A stretch of DNA of 14,896 nucleotides from Eubacteriaceae bacterium UBA1433 (GTDB taxonomy: Bacteria; Bacillota; Clostridia; Eubacteriales; UBA1433), in the NCBI GenBank assembly GCA_002329295.1, contig DCTT01000015.1:41909-56804 (forward strand), given 5' to 3'. Each line of letters opens with the position of its first letter. Within the stretch, counting starts at the first letter, position 1. A program made the translations under genes and the position numbers. The notes beneath the pieces are model-generated. The model saw nothing but the letters and a program-made list of their open reading frames with translations, ran no database searches and was not told the origin of the DNA. Shown piece by piece: positions 1 to 8,243 of the stretch.

Positions 1-1830
1 TGCCCCGTTGGTATCCAAAAACGCACGGCTGATGTCCACGATTTTTTCACCGCGCCAAAACATGCGCAATCGGTTGGAATCCGTTACTTTTGCCACCACT
101 GTAGCCGTTAAATTCTCTTCCTGCGCCAGTCTCTGAAAAGCAGCAACGTCTTTTGCTTCCAACAATACGGCCATGCGTTCCTGTGATTCACTGAGAGCGA
201 TTTCCGTACCGTCCAGTCCTTCATATTTTTTCGGCACCGCATCCAGGTCGATCTCCAAGCTGTCTGCCAATTCTCCGATGGCTACAGAAACACCCCCTGC
301 GCCAAAGTCATTGCACTTTTTAATCATTTGCGCAGCTTGCGGATTTTTAAACAGCCGTTGTAACTTGCGTTCTTCGACCGGATTGCCCTTTTGCACTTCC
401 GAACCGCTTTTTTCTACAGATTCATCGGTATGCGCTTTGGAGCTTCCCACCGCTCCGCCAATGCCGTCTCGTCCTGTTTTTCCGCCCAACAATAAAATCA
501 CATCGCCTTCTTCAGGCTCCAGACGCTTTACATTCTCCGCCCTGGCGGCAGCGATTACCGCACCTACTTCCATGCGTTTGGCCTTAAACCCTTCGTGGTA
601 GTATTCTTTCACTTGTCCGGTGGCAAGCCCGATTTGATTGCCGTAAGACGAAAAACCGTCCGCCGCTTCCGTGGTAATCTTGATTTGCGGCAACTTGCCT
701 TCCATGGTCTTTTCTATATCTTCCGTACAATCTCCGCTGCCTGTAACACGCATGGACTGATACACATAGCTTCTGCCTGACAGCGGATCGCGAATCGCCC
801 CGCCGAGACACGTGGCCGCACCGCCGAAAGGCTCGATTTCTGTAGGATGGTTGTGCGTTTCGTTTTTAAACATCACAAGCCAATCTTCTTCCTTGCCATC
901 TACATTCGCTTTTACTTTAACGGAACAGGCATTGATTTCATCCGAAATTTCCAAATCATTCAGCAAGTTATCTTTTCTCGCTTTTTTCGCATAGATTGTA
1001 GCAAGATCCATTAAGCATAAGGGTTTGTCTCTGCCTGCATACAGCTCTTCACGCACAGCGCAATAGGATTCATAGGCTCTTTGAACCGCCTGATTGATTC
1101 TTCCTTCTTCAATGGTGATTTCGGTTAAATGCGTATGAAAAGTGGTATGTCGACAATGATCCGACCAATAGGTGTCCAGCACTTTTAACTCTGTCAACGT
1201 GGGGTCTCTGTTCTCTTGAATATAATATTTTTGTATGAATAAAATGTCTTCTATACTCATTGCCAAACCTAATTGTGCAATCAGTTCTTTTAATTCTTCT
1301 TCATTTTTTTGTAAAAACGCATCGACGATTTGAATCGGTTCAGGAGAGATGACAGCCTTCGTTAAACTTGCGGCTTTTTCCATGGACACTTCTTCACTGT
1401 CAACGGGATTGATGATATATTCTTTGATTTTTTTAATATCTTCTTTTTGTAAATCGCCGGTTAAAATAAAAATCCGTGCATTTTTTATGACCAAGTTTTC
1501 TTTTCTTGTCATAATCTGCACGCACTGTATTGCCGAATCCGCACGCTGGTCATATTGGCCGGGCAAGTAGGCTACGGCAAAAACCGTATCTTTAAAATCC
1601 GTTTCTATTTCTTCTTCATAAACACAATCCGTGTTGGCTTCGGCAAACACGGTATATTTCACTCTTTCAAACTCTTCTTCACTCAAGCCTTGAACATCAT
1701 AGCGATTCAGCAGTCTTAACCCTGTCAGTCCTGGGATTTTTAAGTGATTTTTGATTGAAAAAAAATACTTTTGCGCCTCCGTATTGTATTCCTGTTTTTT
1801 TTCAACAAAAATTCTTAAAACCTTTGACAT
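1..1830 (-). CDS. purL: Phosphoribosylformylglycinamidine synthase, N-terminal 610 residues (3' end off the left edge)
   Basis: PurL converts FGAR, glutamine and ATP to FGAM in the fourth step of de novo purine synthesis, in the cytosol. The frame is open from an ATG at 1830 to base 1 without a stop, giving 610 residues. Visible landmarks are the DHCRHTT motif (about residues 224-230), ETHNHPTEIEPFGGA starting near residue 324 (the nucleotide/metal-binding part of the first synthetase half), and GGKTGRDGIGG near 449-459. The N-terminal layout suits the long single-chain type common in Clostridia (about 1,240 residues, synthetase plus fused glutaminase). The second synthetase half and the glutaminase would lie outside the window. 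An AAGGAAG ribosome binding site sits 7 bases before the ATG, and a promoter lies just upstream. It is preceded by the hydratase gene with about 180 bases between them. No frameshift was seen at the spots checked. Confidence 0.96.
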   Translation of the reverse strand, partial: MSKVLRIFVEKKQEYNTEAQKYFFSIKNHLKIPGLTGLRLLNRYDVQGLSEEEFERVKYTVFAEANTDCVYEEEIETDFKDTVFAVAYLPGQYDQRADSAIQCVQIMTRKENLVIKNARIFILTGDLQKEDIKKIKEYIINPVDSEEVSMEKAASLTKAVISPEPIQIVDAFLQKNEEELKELIAQLGLAMSIEDILFIQKYYIQENRDPTLTELKVLDTYWSDHCRHTTFHTHLTEITIEEGRINQAVQRAYESYCAVREELYAGRDKPLCLMDLATIYAKKARKDNLLNDLEISDEINACSVKVKANVDGKEEDWLVMFKNETHNHPTEIEPFGGAATCLGGAIRDPLSGRSYVYQSMRVTGSGDCTEDIEKTMEGKLPQIKITTEAADGFSSYGNQIGLATGQVKEYYHEGFKAKRMEVGAVIAAARAENVKRLEPEEGDVILLLGGKTGRDGIGGAVGSSKAHTDESVEKSGSEVQKGNPVEERKLQRLFKNPQAAQMIKKCNDFGAGGVSVAIGELADSLEIDLDAVPKKYEGLDGTEIALSESQERMAVLLEAKDVAAFQRLAQEENLTATVVAKVTDSNRLRMFWRGEKIVDISRAFLDTNGA

Positions 1831-1863
1831 ACCTGTACTTCCTTATCCTTTGTTATGGATACT

Positions 1864-1892
1864 ATTGTATAAAATATCTTTCTTCATTGCAA
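1864..1892 (-). promoter_or_regulatory. Predicted SigA promoter of purL
   Basis: On the minus strand, a -35 box TTGCAA (1887-1892) and a -10 box TACAAT (1864-1869) are separated by 17 bases. Transcription would begin near 1856-1858, leaving a leader of under 30 bases before the purL ATG. That is too short for a purine riboswitch. No PurR-type box was recognised. This is a prediction from sequence only. Confidence 0.6.
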
Positions 1893-1935
1893 CAAGAAAC
1901 CCGATTTTCTCTCGGGTTTCTTGTGTTTTTTTTTT
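1892..1935 (+). terminator. Strong intrinsic terminator reading on the plus strand, no plus-strand gene before it
   Basis: A perfect 13-bp stem (1892-1904 with 1912-1924, 7-base loop) is followed on the plus strand by G and ten T residues (1926-1935), then a second T run (1938-1944). On the minus strand the stem is preceded by the A run and followed by TGCAATG, so it would terminate hydratase transcripts poorly. Its left arm touches the -35 box of the purL promoter by one base. The gene it would serve on the plus strand is not apparent. Confidence 0.75.
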
Positions 1936-2009
1936 GCTTTTTTTAAGCTCAGTTCAAAGACTTTTCCTGTCTGCAAATAAACCGTTTTTATTTGTTTTCT
2001 TCGTTTTGG

Positions 2010-2780
2010 TTACGCATTTACGTTCAGCGTTGTTTCCCCCAACCCGTCAATGATCAATCGATACTTGCCCTGTTCAATTGGCGCAGGCGCCGTAAGGGAG
2101 CCCGACATAACTATCATACCTTTTTTGATGGATCCATACATTTTATTCATCATCTCATTGGCATATAAAACCGTGTTGATCGGATTGTCATAGACATCCG
2201 CACTGATTCCTTCAACAATTATTTTATCGTTTAAATACACCCTCCCCTGAAACTGCGCCATTTTTTCAAAGCTCGGCGTTGCGATAAAATTGTCGATATA
2301 CATTACATGTCCCGCATATCCCATATCACAAGTGGTGTCCATCACGCTGCCGACAGACTTTGTCCGCCTTGTGGGCACTTCCACCGCCAAAGTAATTTCG
2401 CTGTTGGCAATGATTTCTTTTTCATCCGCATCCGGCGAAATATCGGCGGTAAAACGGAAAAGAATTTCCAACTCTACCAGTGTGAGCCCCGGACTTTCCG
2501 TTAACGATAAATCTCCCTGAAACAAATCCTGTTCTGTCAACGGCGCAAAAAAAGGATGGGTTAAGTTGTTTTGCGCCAGTAACTTTTTGTTGGTCGTCCC
2601 CACTTTCGCACCAATGATTTTTTCTCCGAGCTCTTCCAGTTTTTGCTTCACGCATATCTGCTGAATCGCATAGGCCTCTTCCATCGTCTTCGGCCTTGAT
2701 TCTATCGGAATATCTTCGGCCAATTTGCCTGTTTTATAGGCTTCATACAACCTTTGTGCAATCTGTTCTTTCGTCATCAT
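2010..2780 (-). CDS. 2-keto-4-pentenoate hydratase-like protein (FAH superfamily)
   Basis: The 256-residue length and layout fit the hydratase/decarboxylase branch of the fumarylacetoacetate hydrolase superfamily (MhpD/XylJ type), which adds water to 2-hydroxypenta-2,4-dienoate-like substrates using a divalent metal. Support: GAKVGTTN near residue 58, VELE at 102-105, E134 in LAVEVP, NPINTVLYANEMM near 199, and the KKGMIVMSGSLTAP stretch near 219. E103, E105 and E134 occupy the places of the three metal-binding acidic residues of MhpD. Two consecutive ATGs start the frame (2780 and 2777). An AGGAG site lies 5 or 8 bases before them, so the second is equally possible. It follows ftsY by 42 bases without a terminator and may be cotranscribed with it. 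No other ring-cleavage pathway gene is nearby, so the substrate is unknown. Confidence 0.8.
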   Translation of the reverse strand: MMTKEQIAQRLYEAYKTGKLAEDIPIESRPKTMEEAYAIQQICVKQKLEELGEKIIGAKVGTTNKKLLAQNNLTHPFFAPLTEQDLFQGDLSLTESPGLTLVELEILFRFTADISPDADEKEIIANSEITLAVEVPTRRTKSVGSVMDTTCDMGYAGHVMYIDNFIATPSFEKMAQFQGRVYLNDKIIVEGISADVYDNPINTVLYANEMMNKMYGSIKKGMIVMSGSLTAPAPIEQGKYRLIIDGLGETTLNVNA

Positions 2781-2822
2781 ATGCTCTCCTTTTCATTTTA
2801 TTTTTTCTGTTTTGTTCCTGTT

Positions 2823-3725
2823 TCAACCTAACATTGCTTCCACGTATTCCCGTGCATCAAATACCCTTAAATCCTCCAGCCCTTCTCCGGTTCCTACAAA
2901 CCACACCGGCAGCTTATGCTTCATGATAATAGGAATAATGATGCCCCCCTTGCTGCTTCCGTCCACCTTTGACAGCACAATGCCGTTTAATTGACATGCT
3001 TTGGCAAAGGCTTCAATCTGGCTCAACACATTGAGCCCGCTGGTTGCATCCACTGTAATAAATGTATATAAGTTCATGTCTTTTTTATTTTTTGAAAGCA
3101 CGTTGTGCATCTTGCCGAGTTCCTGCATCAGATTGATTTTGTTTTGCAGCCTGCCTGCCGTATCCACGATCAATAAATCCACGCCTCTTGCCGCAGCCGA
3201 AGTAGCCGCATCATAGGCAACGGCGGCTGCATCGGCGCCCATTTCGCTTTTTACAATAGGAACGCCGATTCTCTTCGCCCATATCGTAAGCTGGTCTACC
3301 GCAGCCGCACGAAAGGTGTCTGCGGCCGCCAGCATGACGCTTTTGCCCTGCGCTGTATAAGCATTGGCTATTTTGGCAATCGTGGTCGTTTTTCCCGTCC
3401 CGTTGACTCCGACCGCCATCACAATGGCCGGCAATGTAATTTGCTCTTCCTTCGGCATATTTTCAGTCAAAATCTCAACCAACACTTCTTTCAGAAGCGG
3501 CAACAATTCTTCAGCACGATATACTTTTTCTTGACGCGCCCTCTCTTCCAGCCGATCGGTGATTTCTTCGGCGCTTTCTACGCCTACATCACACAAAATC
3601 AGCGTTTCCAAAATCTCTTCATAGCTTTCGTCCGTAATATCTGAGTTGACAATCACATTTTTTAATTTATTAAAAAATGAAAGATTGGTTGCACGCAGTG
3701 CGCTTTTGTATTTGTTTTCAGACAT
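2823..3725 (-). CDS. ftsY: Signal recognition particle receptor FtsY
   Basis: FtsY is the membrane-associated GTPase that receives SRP-bound ribosomes at the translocon. The protein has 300 residues: a short basic N-terminus and helical N domain (about 1-95), then the G domain. G1 is GVNGTGKTTT (near 107). DTFRAAAVDQL (near 137) is the SRP-GTPase insertion-box region, G3 is DTAGR, and G4 is SKVDGSSKGG. The closing GTGEGLEDL is characteristic of FtsY rather than Ffh. The long acidic A domain of the enterobacterial protein is absent, as in many Gram-positives. G4 reads SKVD where TKLD/TKMD is usual. The ATG overlaps the smc stop by 8 bases (ATGTCTGA). Its AGGAGA ribosome binding site lies inside smc, so translational coupling is likely. 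Confidence 0.97.
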   Translation of the reverse strand: MSENKYKSALRATNLSFFNKLKNVIVNSDITDESYEEILETLILCDVGVESAEEITDRLEERARQEKVYRAEELLPLLKEVLVEILTENMPKEEQITLPAIVMAVGVNGTGKTTTIAKIANAYTAQGKSVMLAAADTFRAAAVDQLTIWAKRIGVPIVKSEMGADAAAVAYDAATSAAARGVDLLIVDTAGRLQNKINLMQELGKMHNVLSKNKKDMNLYTFITVDATSGLNVLSQIEAFAKACQLNGIVLSKVDGSSKGGIIIPIIMKHKLPVWFVGTGEGLEDLRVFDAREYVEAMLG

Positions 3726-6700
3726 GATGTTCTCCTTTATCTTTCAGTTGCAGCGAAACCACCGTGGTGGTGCCGTCACGGCCCATGCTTGCCCCATACA
3801 GACTGTCACAGATTTCCATGGTTCGTTTTTTATGGGTGATGAGAATAAACTGGTTTTGATCGCGTATTTCATTTAAATAGGATGAAAAATGATCCACGTT
3901 TTGATCATCCAACGCCGCATCGATTTCGTCAAAAACACAAAAAGGCGACGGTTTGATTTTTAAGATAGCAAAAAGCAGCGCAATGGCCGTCAGCGCCTTT
4001 TCTCCCCCCGAGAGCATTGAAATATTTTTCAATTTTTTGCCGGGCGGTTGTGCGGAAATATCAACTCCGGTCCCCAACAAATCTTCTTCGTCCAATATGG
4101 TCAAAGAAGCCTTTCCTCCCTTGAACAATTTTGAAAAAGCAATTTGAAATTCTCTTTGAATCACAGCAAACTGCTCCTGAAACTGAAGGGTCATGTTTTT
4201 TTCAATATCGGCAATTACATTCTCAACATCCGCCTTTGCATTGAGCAAATCTTCTTTCTGCATCGTTAAAAATTCGTACCGCTCCACCACTTCGTTATAT
4301 TCTTCCAAAGCGCCGATGTGAATCGTGCCCATGGATTTTATTTTTCCTTTGATCTCCTCTGTTTGCGCAATATATAAGGCCATATTTTCAACCGGATTTT
4401 TATATTGTTGCGGCTCGCTGATATCTATTTCATATTGCTCTACAATATTTTCGCTTAAATGATCTATTTTCATTTTTGCGTTGTTAAGGCGAAGCTCCAA
4501 ACGATGCATTGCATCGTTGAGGCTGTTTTTTTCCTTGCTCAAAGCAATCACTTCTGCGTTGATTTGCTCATAGGCACCGCTTTTTTCCGCCTTTTGCAAA
4601 AGTATGCTGTCATACTCCGCTTTCATCGCCTCACGCTCTGCACTATGGCGCTCACTTTGCTGTCGGTAGTTTTCCATGCTTTCGAGGAGCTCTTCTTCCA
4701 GCCCATGCGCCTCTTGATATCGCCTGGCGTTCACGGTTTGCATTTGTTGCTTTTCTGCCAAGTCCGATGTAATTTGTCTCAATCTTTCTTTAGTGTAATT
4801 TTTCTTTTCCAACACTTTCACAGCCTCAATCGTGGCCTGATTCAATTGTTCCCAGTTGGTTCGATATTCGTTTTTGATTCCCTCCATATCGGAATGAATG
4901 TCGAAAAAAGCCTCCACGCTCTTTTTTCGCTCTGTATATTCCAGGTTTTTTTGATATGTGTTGTTTAGTTGTTGTTCTATATTTCTGCTCGTCTCTTCAA
5001 GCAGGCTCTTTTGGCGTTTGCAAGCTCCTTCTTCGATGCTCACCTCGTTCAGCTTTGTTTGCATCATTTGCAACTCGCTTTGCGCCTTTTCCATCTCGCT
5101 CTTTGCTCTTGCCGCATCCATTACCGCATTGTCATAGCCTTTTTGCAGCTTGTCCACCTCAACGGCAAGGTCTTTGATTCGCTGTTTGCGCTCAAGGGGC
5201 GCCACATTGTCCGTTTTGACCTCTCCTCCGACAATGGTTCCTCCGGGCAGAAACACTTCACCGTTCAACGTAACAATTTTCCATTTTTGCTTTGTCATTT
5301 TCGACAATCTGATTGCCTGTTGCATATCTTCGGTAATCAACACCCGACCCAATACATTTTTGACAATCCCTTCAAAGCGCGCATCATAGTTCACCACATT
5401 GCAGGCAACTTGCAAATACTCTTTTGGCAAACTGTCTTTTTCGGCATCACTGATACAGGACGGTTTAATAACAGACAAGGGCATAAACGTAACGCGACCC
5501 CATTTGTTTTTATTTAAAAGTTCAATGCATGCCGCCGCCGTATTTTCATTTTCTACCACCACATAGCGAAAGGCGCCGCCCAAAGCTGCGGTTACGGCTT
5601 TTAGATATTTCGGCTCAATCTGGATTAATTCAGCCAACACACCATGAACATCATCCTTTATTTCCTGACGACGCTCTTTGGCCTCTAACAGTTTTTTTAC
5701 ACCGTATCCATAGCCTTGCCTGTCTTCTTCGCTTGTCTGAAGCATCGAAAGCTGTGACTGAGACACTTTCATTTTTTGCAGCATCTCATTCATCTGCCTT
5801 TGAGCTTCTTCATGCTGTTGTTGTGCCGTCTCCGCCTGATTGCGCCATTCATTGTAACGCTGTTGTGTCTCAGACAGCTGTTGCGTCAACGTCTGCCATT
5901 GTTGTGCATTTTTTGCCTGTACATCGCGAGCTTCTTTTAGTTGCTGTTCTTGGTTTTGTATATTTTGTTCACATTCTCTGAGCACATATAAAATATTTTG
6001 ATACTCGCTCTCTTTGCTCACAAATTCATTTTGTCTGCTCTGACTTTTTTCCGCTTCTCTTTTTTGTTCTTCAACTTTTTGCTCCAAAATGCGGTGTTCT
6101 TCTTCCTGCAGCGTCAACAGCGCTTCTATCTCATTTTTTTCATTTTCAAGTTCTTCTATCCGTTGATCGGCAATTTTTTCTTCTTGCTTCAACAATTCAA
6201 TCTGCGCTTTGTTTTGTTCATATTTTATTCGCGCCACTTCGCGATTTGTTTTTGAGTCTTCATGTTGAGACTGCGCCTGATAAATTTGCGCATTCAATGT
6301 GTTGATTTGTTCTTCCAACACTGCCACAATCTCTCTTAGCGACAAATATTGCTTCTCTGCGTGAACAAATTTTTCTTCCAGCATGTCATAGTTTTGCTGC
6401 ATAATTTCTTTGTCTTCCGCACATTTTTGATATTCTCTGTCAAATTCTTCGATTTTATGTGCAAAAATATTCAGTTCACGCTCTTTTAACTGATCCCGCA
6501 GCCTGAGATACCTTTTTGCTTTTTCCATTTGATACTTCAGCGGCCCGATGCGTTTTTGCAGCTCTGCAATAATATCCTGCGCCCTATCCAGATTTTTTTG
6601 CGTATTTTCTAATTTTCTTTCCGCTTCGATTTTCTTTGTCTTGTATTTTACAATCCCGACCGCTTCTTCCAACAGCAATCTACGACTTTGCGGATTGCCG

Positions 6701-7152
6701 TCCACCAAATCTTGCACCTGCCCTTGTCCCACGATCGAATATCCTTCTTTGCCAAGCCCTGTATCCATAAACAACTGTTGAATATCTTTCAGCCTGCAAA
6801 GGGTTTTATTAATAAAATATTGGCTTTCGCCCGAACGATAGAGCCTGCGTGTTACGCTGACTTCTTCATACTCCACCGGAAGAATTTTTTTTGAATTGTC
6901 AAGCAACAGACTTACTTGCGCATACCCCAACGGACGTTTTTCGACCGTCCCGTTAAAGATCACATCTTCCATTTTTTCTCCGCGCAAAGATTTTGTGCGT
7001 TGTTCACCCAACACCCATTTGATCGCGTCCGCAATATTGCTTTTTCCGCTGCCGTTCGGTCCCACCACCGCAGTGATATTGCCGGTAAAATCAATTTGTG
7101 TTCGTTTTGCGAAGGACTTAAATCCTATGATTTCGATTTGTTTTAAATACAT
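3718..7152 (-). CDS. smc: Chromosome segregation ATPase Smc
   Basis: Smc is the dimeric condensin ATPase that, with ScpA and ScpB, organises and segregates the chromosome. The protein has 1,144 residues, slightly under the roughly 1,190 of Bacillus. The N-terminal head carries Walker A GPNGSGKSN (31-39) and a GQGQVQDLV Q-loop region near 160. Long Gln/Glu/Lys-rich coiled coils follow (about 170-490). The hinge spans about 495-645 and ends with GGTIVGGE. The returning coiled coil runs to about 1000. The C-terminal head has the signature LSGGEKALTA (near 1046), Walker B FCVFDEIDAALDD (near 1070) and a terminal ITHKKRTM switch region. It begins 21 bases after the rnc stop and overlaps ftsY, matching the rnc-smc-ftsY order conserved across Firmicutes. 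scpA and scpB are not in the window. Confidence 0.98.
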   Translation of the reverse strand: MYLKQIEIIGFKSFAKRTQIDFTGNITAVVGPNGSGKSNIADAIKWVLGEQRTKSLRGEKMEDVIFNGTVEKRPLGYAQVSLLLDNSKKILPVEYEEVSVTRRLYRSGESQYFINKTLCRLKDIQQLFMDTGLGKEGYSIVGQGQVQDLVDGNPQSRRLLLEEAVGIVKYKTKKIEAERKLENTQKNLDRAQDIIAELQKRIGPLKYQMEKAKRYLRLRDQLKERELNIFAHKIEEFDREYQKCAEDKEIMQQNYDMLEEKFVHAEKQYLSLREIVAVLEEQINTLNAQIYQAQSQHEDSKTNREVARIKYEQNKAQIELLKQEEKIADQRIEELENEKNEIEALLTLQEEEHRILEQKVEEQKREAEKSQSRQNEFVSKESEYQNILYVLRECEQNIQNQEQQLKEARDVQAKNAQQWQTLTQQLSETQQRYNEWRNQAETAQQQHEEAQRQMNEMLQKMKVSQSQLSMLQTSEEDRQGYGYGVKKLLEAKERRQEIKDDVHGVLAELIQIEPKYLKAVTAALGGAFRYVVVENENTAAACIELLNKNKWGRVTFMPLSVIKPSCISDAEKDSLPKEYLQVACNVVNYDARFEGIVKNVLGRVLITEDMQQAIRLSKMTKQKWKIVTLNGEVFLPGGTIVGGEVKTDNVAPLERKQRIKDLAVEVDKLQKGYDNAVMDAARAKSEMEKAQSELQMMQTKLNEVSIEEGACKRQKSLLEETSRNIEQQLNNTYQKNLEYTERKKSVEAFFDIHSDMEGIKNEYRTNWEQLNQATIEAVKVLEKKNYTKERLRQITSDLAEKQQMQTVNARRYQEAHGLEEELLESMENYRQQSERHSAEREAMKAEYDSILLQKAEKSGAYEQINAEVIALSKEKNSLNDAMHRLELRLNNAKMKIDHLSENIVEQYEIDISEPQQYKNPVENMALYIAQTEEIKGKIKSMGTIHIGALEEYNEVVERYEFLTMQKEDLLNAKADVENVIADIEKNMTLQFQEQFAVIQREFQIAFSKLFKGGKASLTILDEEDLLGTGVDISAQPPGKKLKNISMLSGGEKALTAIALLFAILKIKPSPFCVFDEIDAALDDQNVDHFSSYLNEIRDQNQFILITHKKRTMEICDSLYGASMGRDGTTTVVSLQLKDKGEHHV

Positions 7153-7173
7153 ATATCTGCCTTTACCTTCAGT

Positions 7174-7863
7174 TTACTGCACCATTCCCATTGCTTCCAA
7201 AGCATGTTTGGCAGCGATTTTTTCCGCCTCTTTTTTGCTGGCCGCACTGGCCGTTGCCACTAAAACATTCTCAATATATAATTCTACCACAAAAGTTGGT
7301 CTATGAAATGCCCCAATCGTCTCTTTTATGTGATATTGAGGTGCATTTCGGCGCTGTTTTTGTAAATGTTCCTGTAAAATCGATTTATAATTGAGAAAAA
7401 CGTCTTTTTCCGAGATGGTTTTCAGCTCTGTCTCCAATAATTGCGCTATCAATGCCTGAACCCGACCATAGCCGCCATCCAAGTACATCGCTCCCAACAC
7501 CGCTTCCAAGCCATCCGCCAAATTTGACTGCTTTGTTCTGCCTCCGGTCTGCTCTTCGCCCGCTCCCACATACAATAATTCCTGCAATCCTATTTCAACG
7601 GCCTTTTTCGCAAGCATCTTTTTGTTGACCAATGCACTGCGCATTTTGCTGAGGGTTCCTTCGTCCGCCGATTCATATCTCTCATAAAGCAATGCGCTAA
7701 CAGCAAGCTGCACCACAGCATCGCCTAAAAACTCCAGCCGCTGATTGTCATAGTCCAATCCTTGCTCATTGCTGTACGAAGGATGCGTCAATGCTTCTTT
7801 CAGCAAGGTTTGATCTTGAAATTGATATTGAATGGATTGATAAAACATTTCGAAAACTTTCAT
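7174..7863 (-). CDS. rnc: Ribonuclease III
   Basis: RNase III cleaves double-stranded RNA, including rRNA precursors. The 229-residue protein has the RIIID signature NQRLEFLGD (40-48). E44, D48, D117 and E120 (in LADGLEAVLGAMYLDGG) correspond to the four catalytic metal-binding acids of E. coli RNase III. A C-terminal double-stranded RNA-binding domain covers about residues 157-225 and ends with the KKEAEKIAAKHALEAM helix. The start has an AGGAG site 6-7 bases before the ATG. It lies 108 bases beyond acpP, with a terminator hairpin between them, so it may need read-through or its own promoter. I could not identify a convincing promoter. It is followed closely by smc. Confidence 0.97.
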   Translation of the reverse strand: MKVFEMFYQSIQYQFQDQTLLKEALTHPSYSNEQGLDYDNQRLEFLGDAVVQLAVSALLYERYESADEGTLSKMRSALVNKKMLAKKAVEIGLQELLYVGAGEEQTGGRTKQSNLADGLEAVLGAMYLDGGYGRVQALIAQLLETELKTISEKDVFLNYKSILQEHLQKQRRNAPQYHIKETIGAFHRPTFVVELYIENVLVATASAASKKEAEKIAAKHALEAMGMVQ

Positions 7864-7879
7864 TTTTTTCTCCTGAATG

Positions 7880-7912
7880 AAAAAAATAAAAGTTCATAGA
7901 GAACTTTTATTT
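7880..7912 (-). terminator. Intrinsic terminator after acpP (before rnc)
   Basis: A perfect 12-bp stem (7884-7895 with 7901-7912) with a 5-base loop is followed on the minus strand by a run of seven T residues (7880-7886 read in reverse), partly within the stem. The stem is mostly A-T with a GTTC/GAAC core, so it is only moderately stable. It lies between the acpP stop and the rnc ribosome binding site. It could partly insulate acpP from rnc or work weakly in both directions. Confidence 0.6.
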
Positions 7913-7946
7913 ATCTGTTCTTTGTATAGATCATTTAATGCAGTCA

Positions 7947-7966
7947 GGTATTTTTTAAAAAATACC
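7947..7966. repeat. 20-bp perfect palindrome just after the acpP stop
   Basis: GGTATTTTTTAAAAAATACC is a perfect inverted repeat without spacer, 5 bases beyond the acpP stop codon. As RNA it could fold into an 8-bp hairpin at the acpP 3' end. As DNA it looks like a symmetric operator. It has no T tract after it on the minus strand, so it is not a classic terminator. Its role is unknown. Confidence 0.7.
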
Positions 7967-7971
7967 AACTC

Positions 7972-8196
7972 TCATTTTTTGTTTTCAATATATTCTACGA
8001 TGTCGCCTACTGTTTTGATGCACTTGACGTCCTCTTCATCAAATGTTACATCAAATTCATCCTCAAATGCCAAAACCAACTCCAGCAAATCAATAGAGTC
8101 CGCACCCAAATCATCAATAAACGATGTATTGTCCGACAACATTTCTCTATCTACTTCCAGTTGTTCAGCAATGATGGTTTTTACCTTTTGCTCCAT
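7972..8196 (-). CDS. acpP: Acyl carrier protein
   Basis: ACP carries growing acyl chains on a phosphopantetheine arm for fatty acid and phospholipid synthesis. The 74-residue acidic protein has the GADSIDLLEL motif. Ser34 of DSID is the phosphopantetheine attachment site (DSLD in many homologues). The four-helix layout and the length of about 75 residues are normal. A GGAGG site lies 10 bases before the ATG, slightly long. It follows plsX by 47 bases, so the two are probably cotranscribed. The fabD and fabG genes that stand between plsX and acpP in Bacillus are missing here, the more usual clostridial arrangement. Confidence 0.97.
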   Translation of the reverse strand: MEQKVKTIIAEQLEVDREMLSDNTSFIDDLGADSIDLLELVLAFEDEFDVTFDEEDVKCIKTVGDIVEYIENKK

Positions 8197-8243
8197 GTCG
8201 ATACTGCCTCCAAAATGATATTCTCTGTCTACCTATAGTTCTA

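Noticed and set aside
1831..1863. Purine riboswitch or PurR site before purL
   Set aside because: The predicted leader is under 30 bases and no conserved riboswitch or PurBox elements were recognised.
1974..1994. Second hairpin near the hydratase stop (8-bp stem CAAATAAA/TTTATTTG)
   Set aside because: It is nearly all A-T with no clear T tract on the minus strand, so it is probably a chance structure in A/T-rich spacer.
1751..2053. Plus-strand open frame of 100 codons across the purL/hydratase gap
   Set aside because: The product is Phe-rich low-complexity sequence read through T tracts and the terminator hairpin. It overlaps purL and the hydratase and has no family features.
4459..5517. 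Plus-strand open frames of 169 and 182 codons inside smc
   Set aside because: They lie antisense to an unbroken, fully recognisable Smc frame, have no domain resemblance or good ribosome binding site, and reflect the base composition of its coiled-coil coding.
7923..7951. TATACA as a promoter for rnc
   Set aside because: The hexamer 17 bases upstream is ATACCT, unlike a -35 box, so the support is too weak to annotate.
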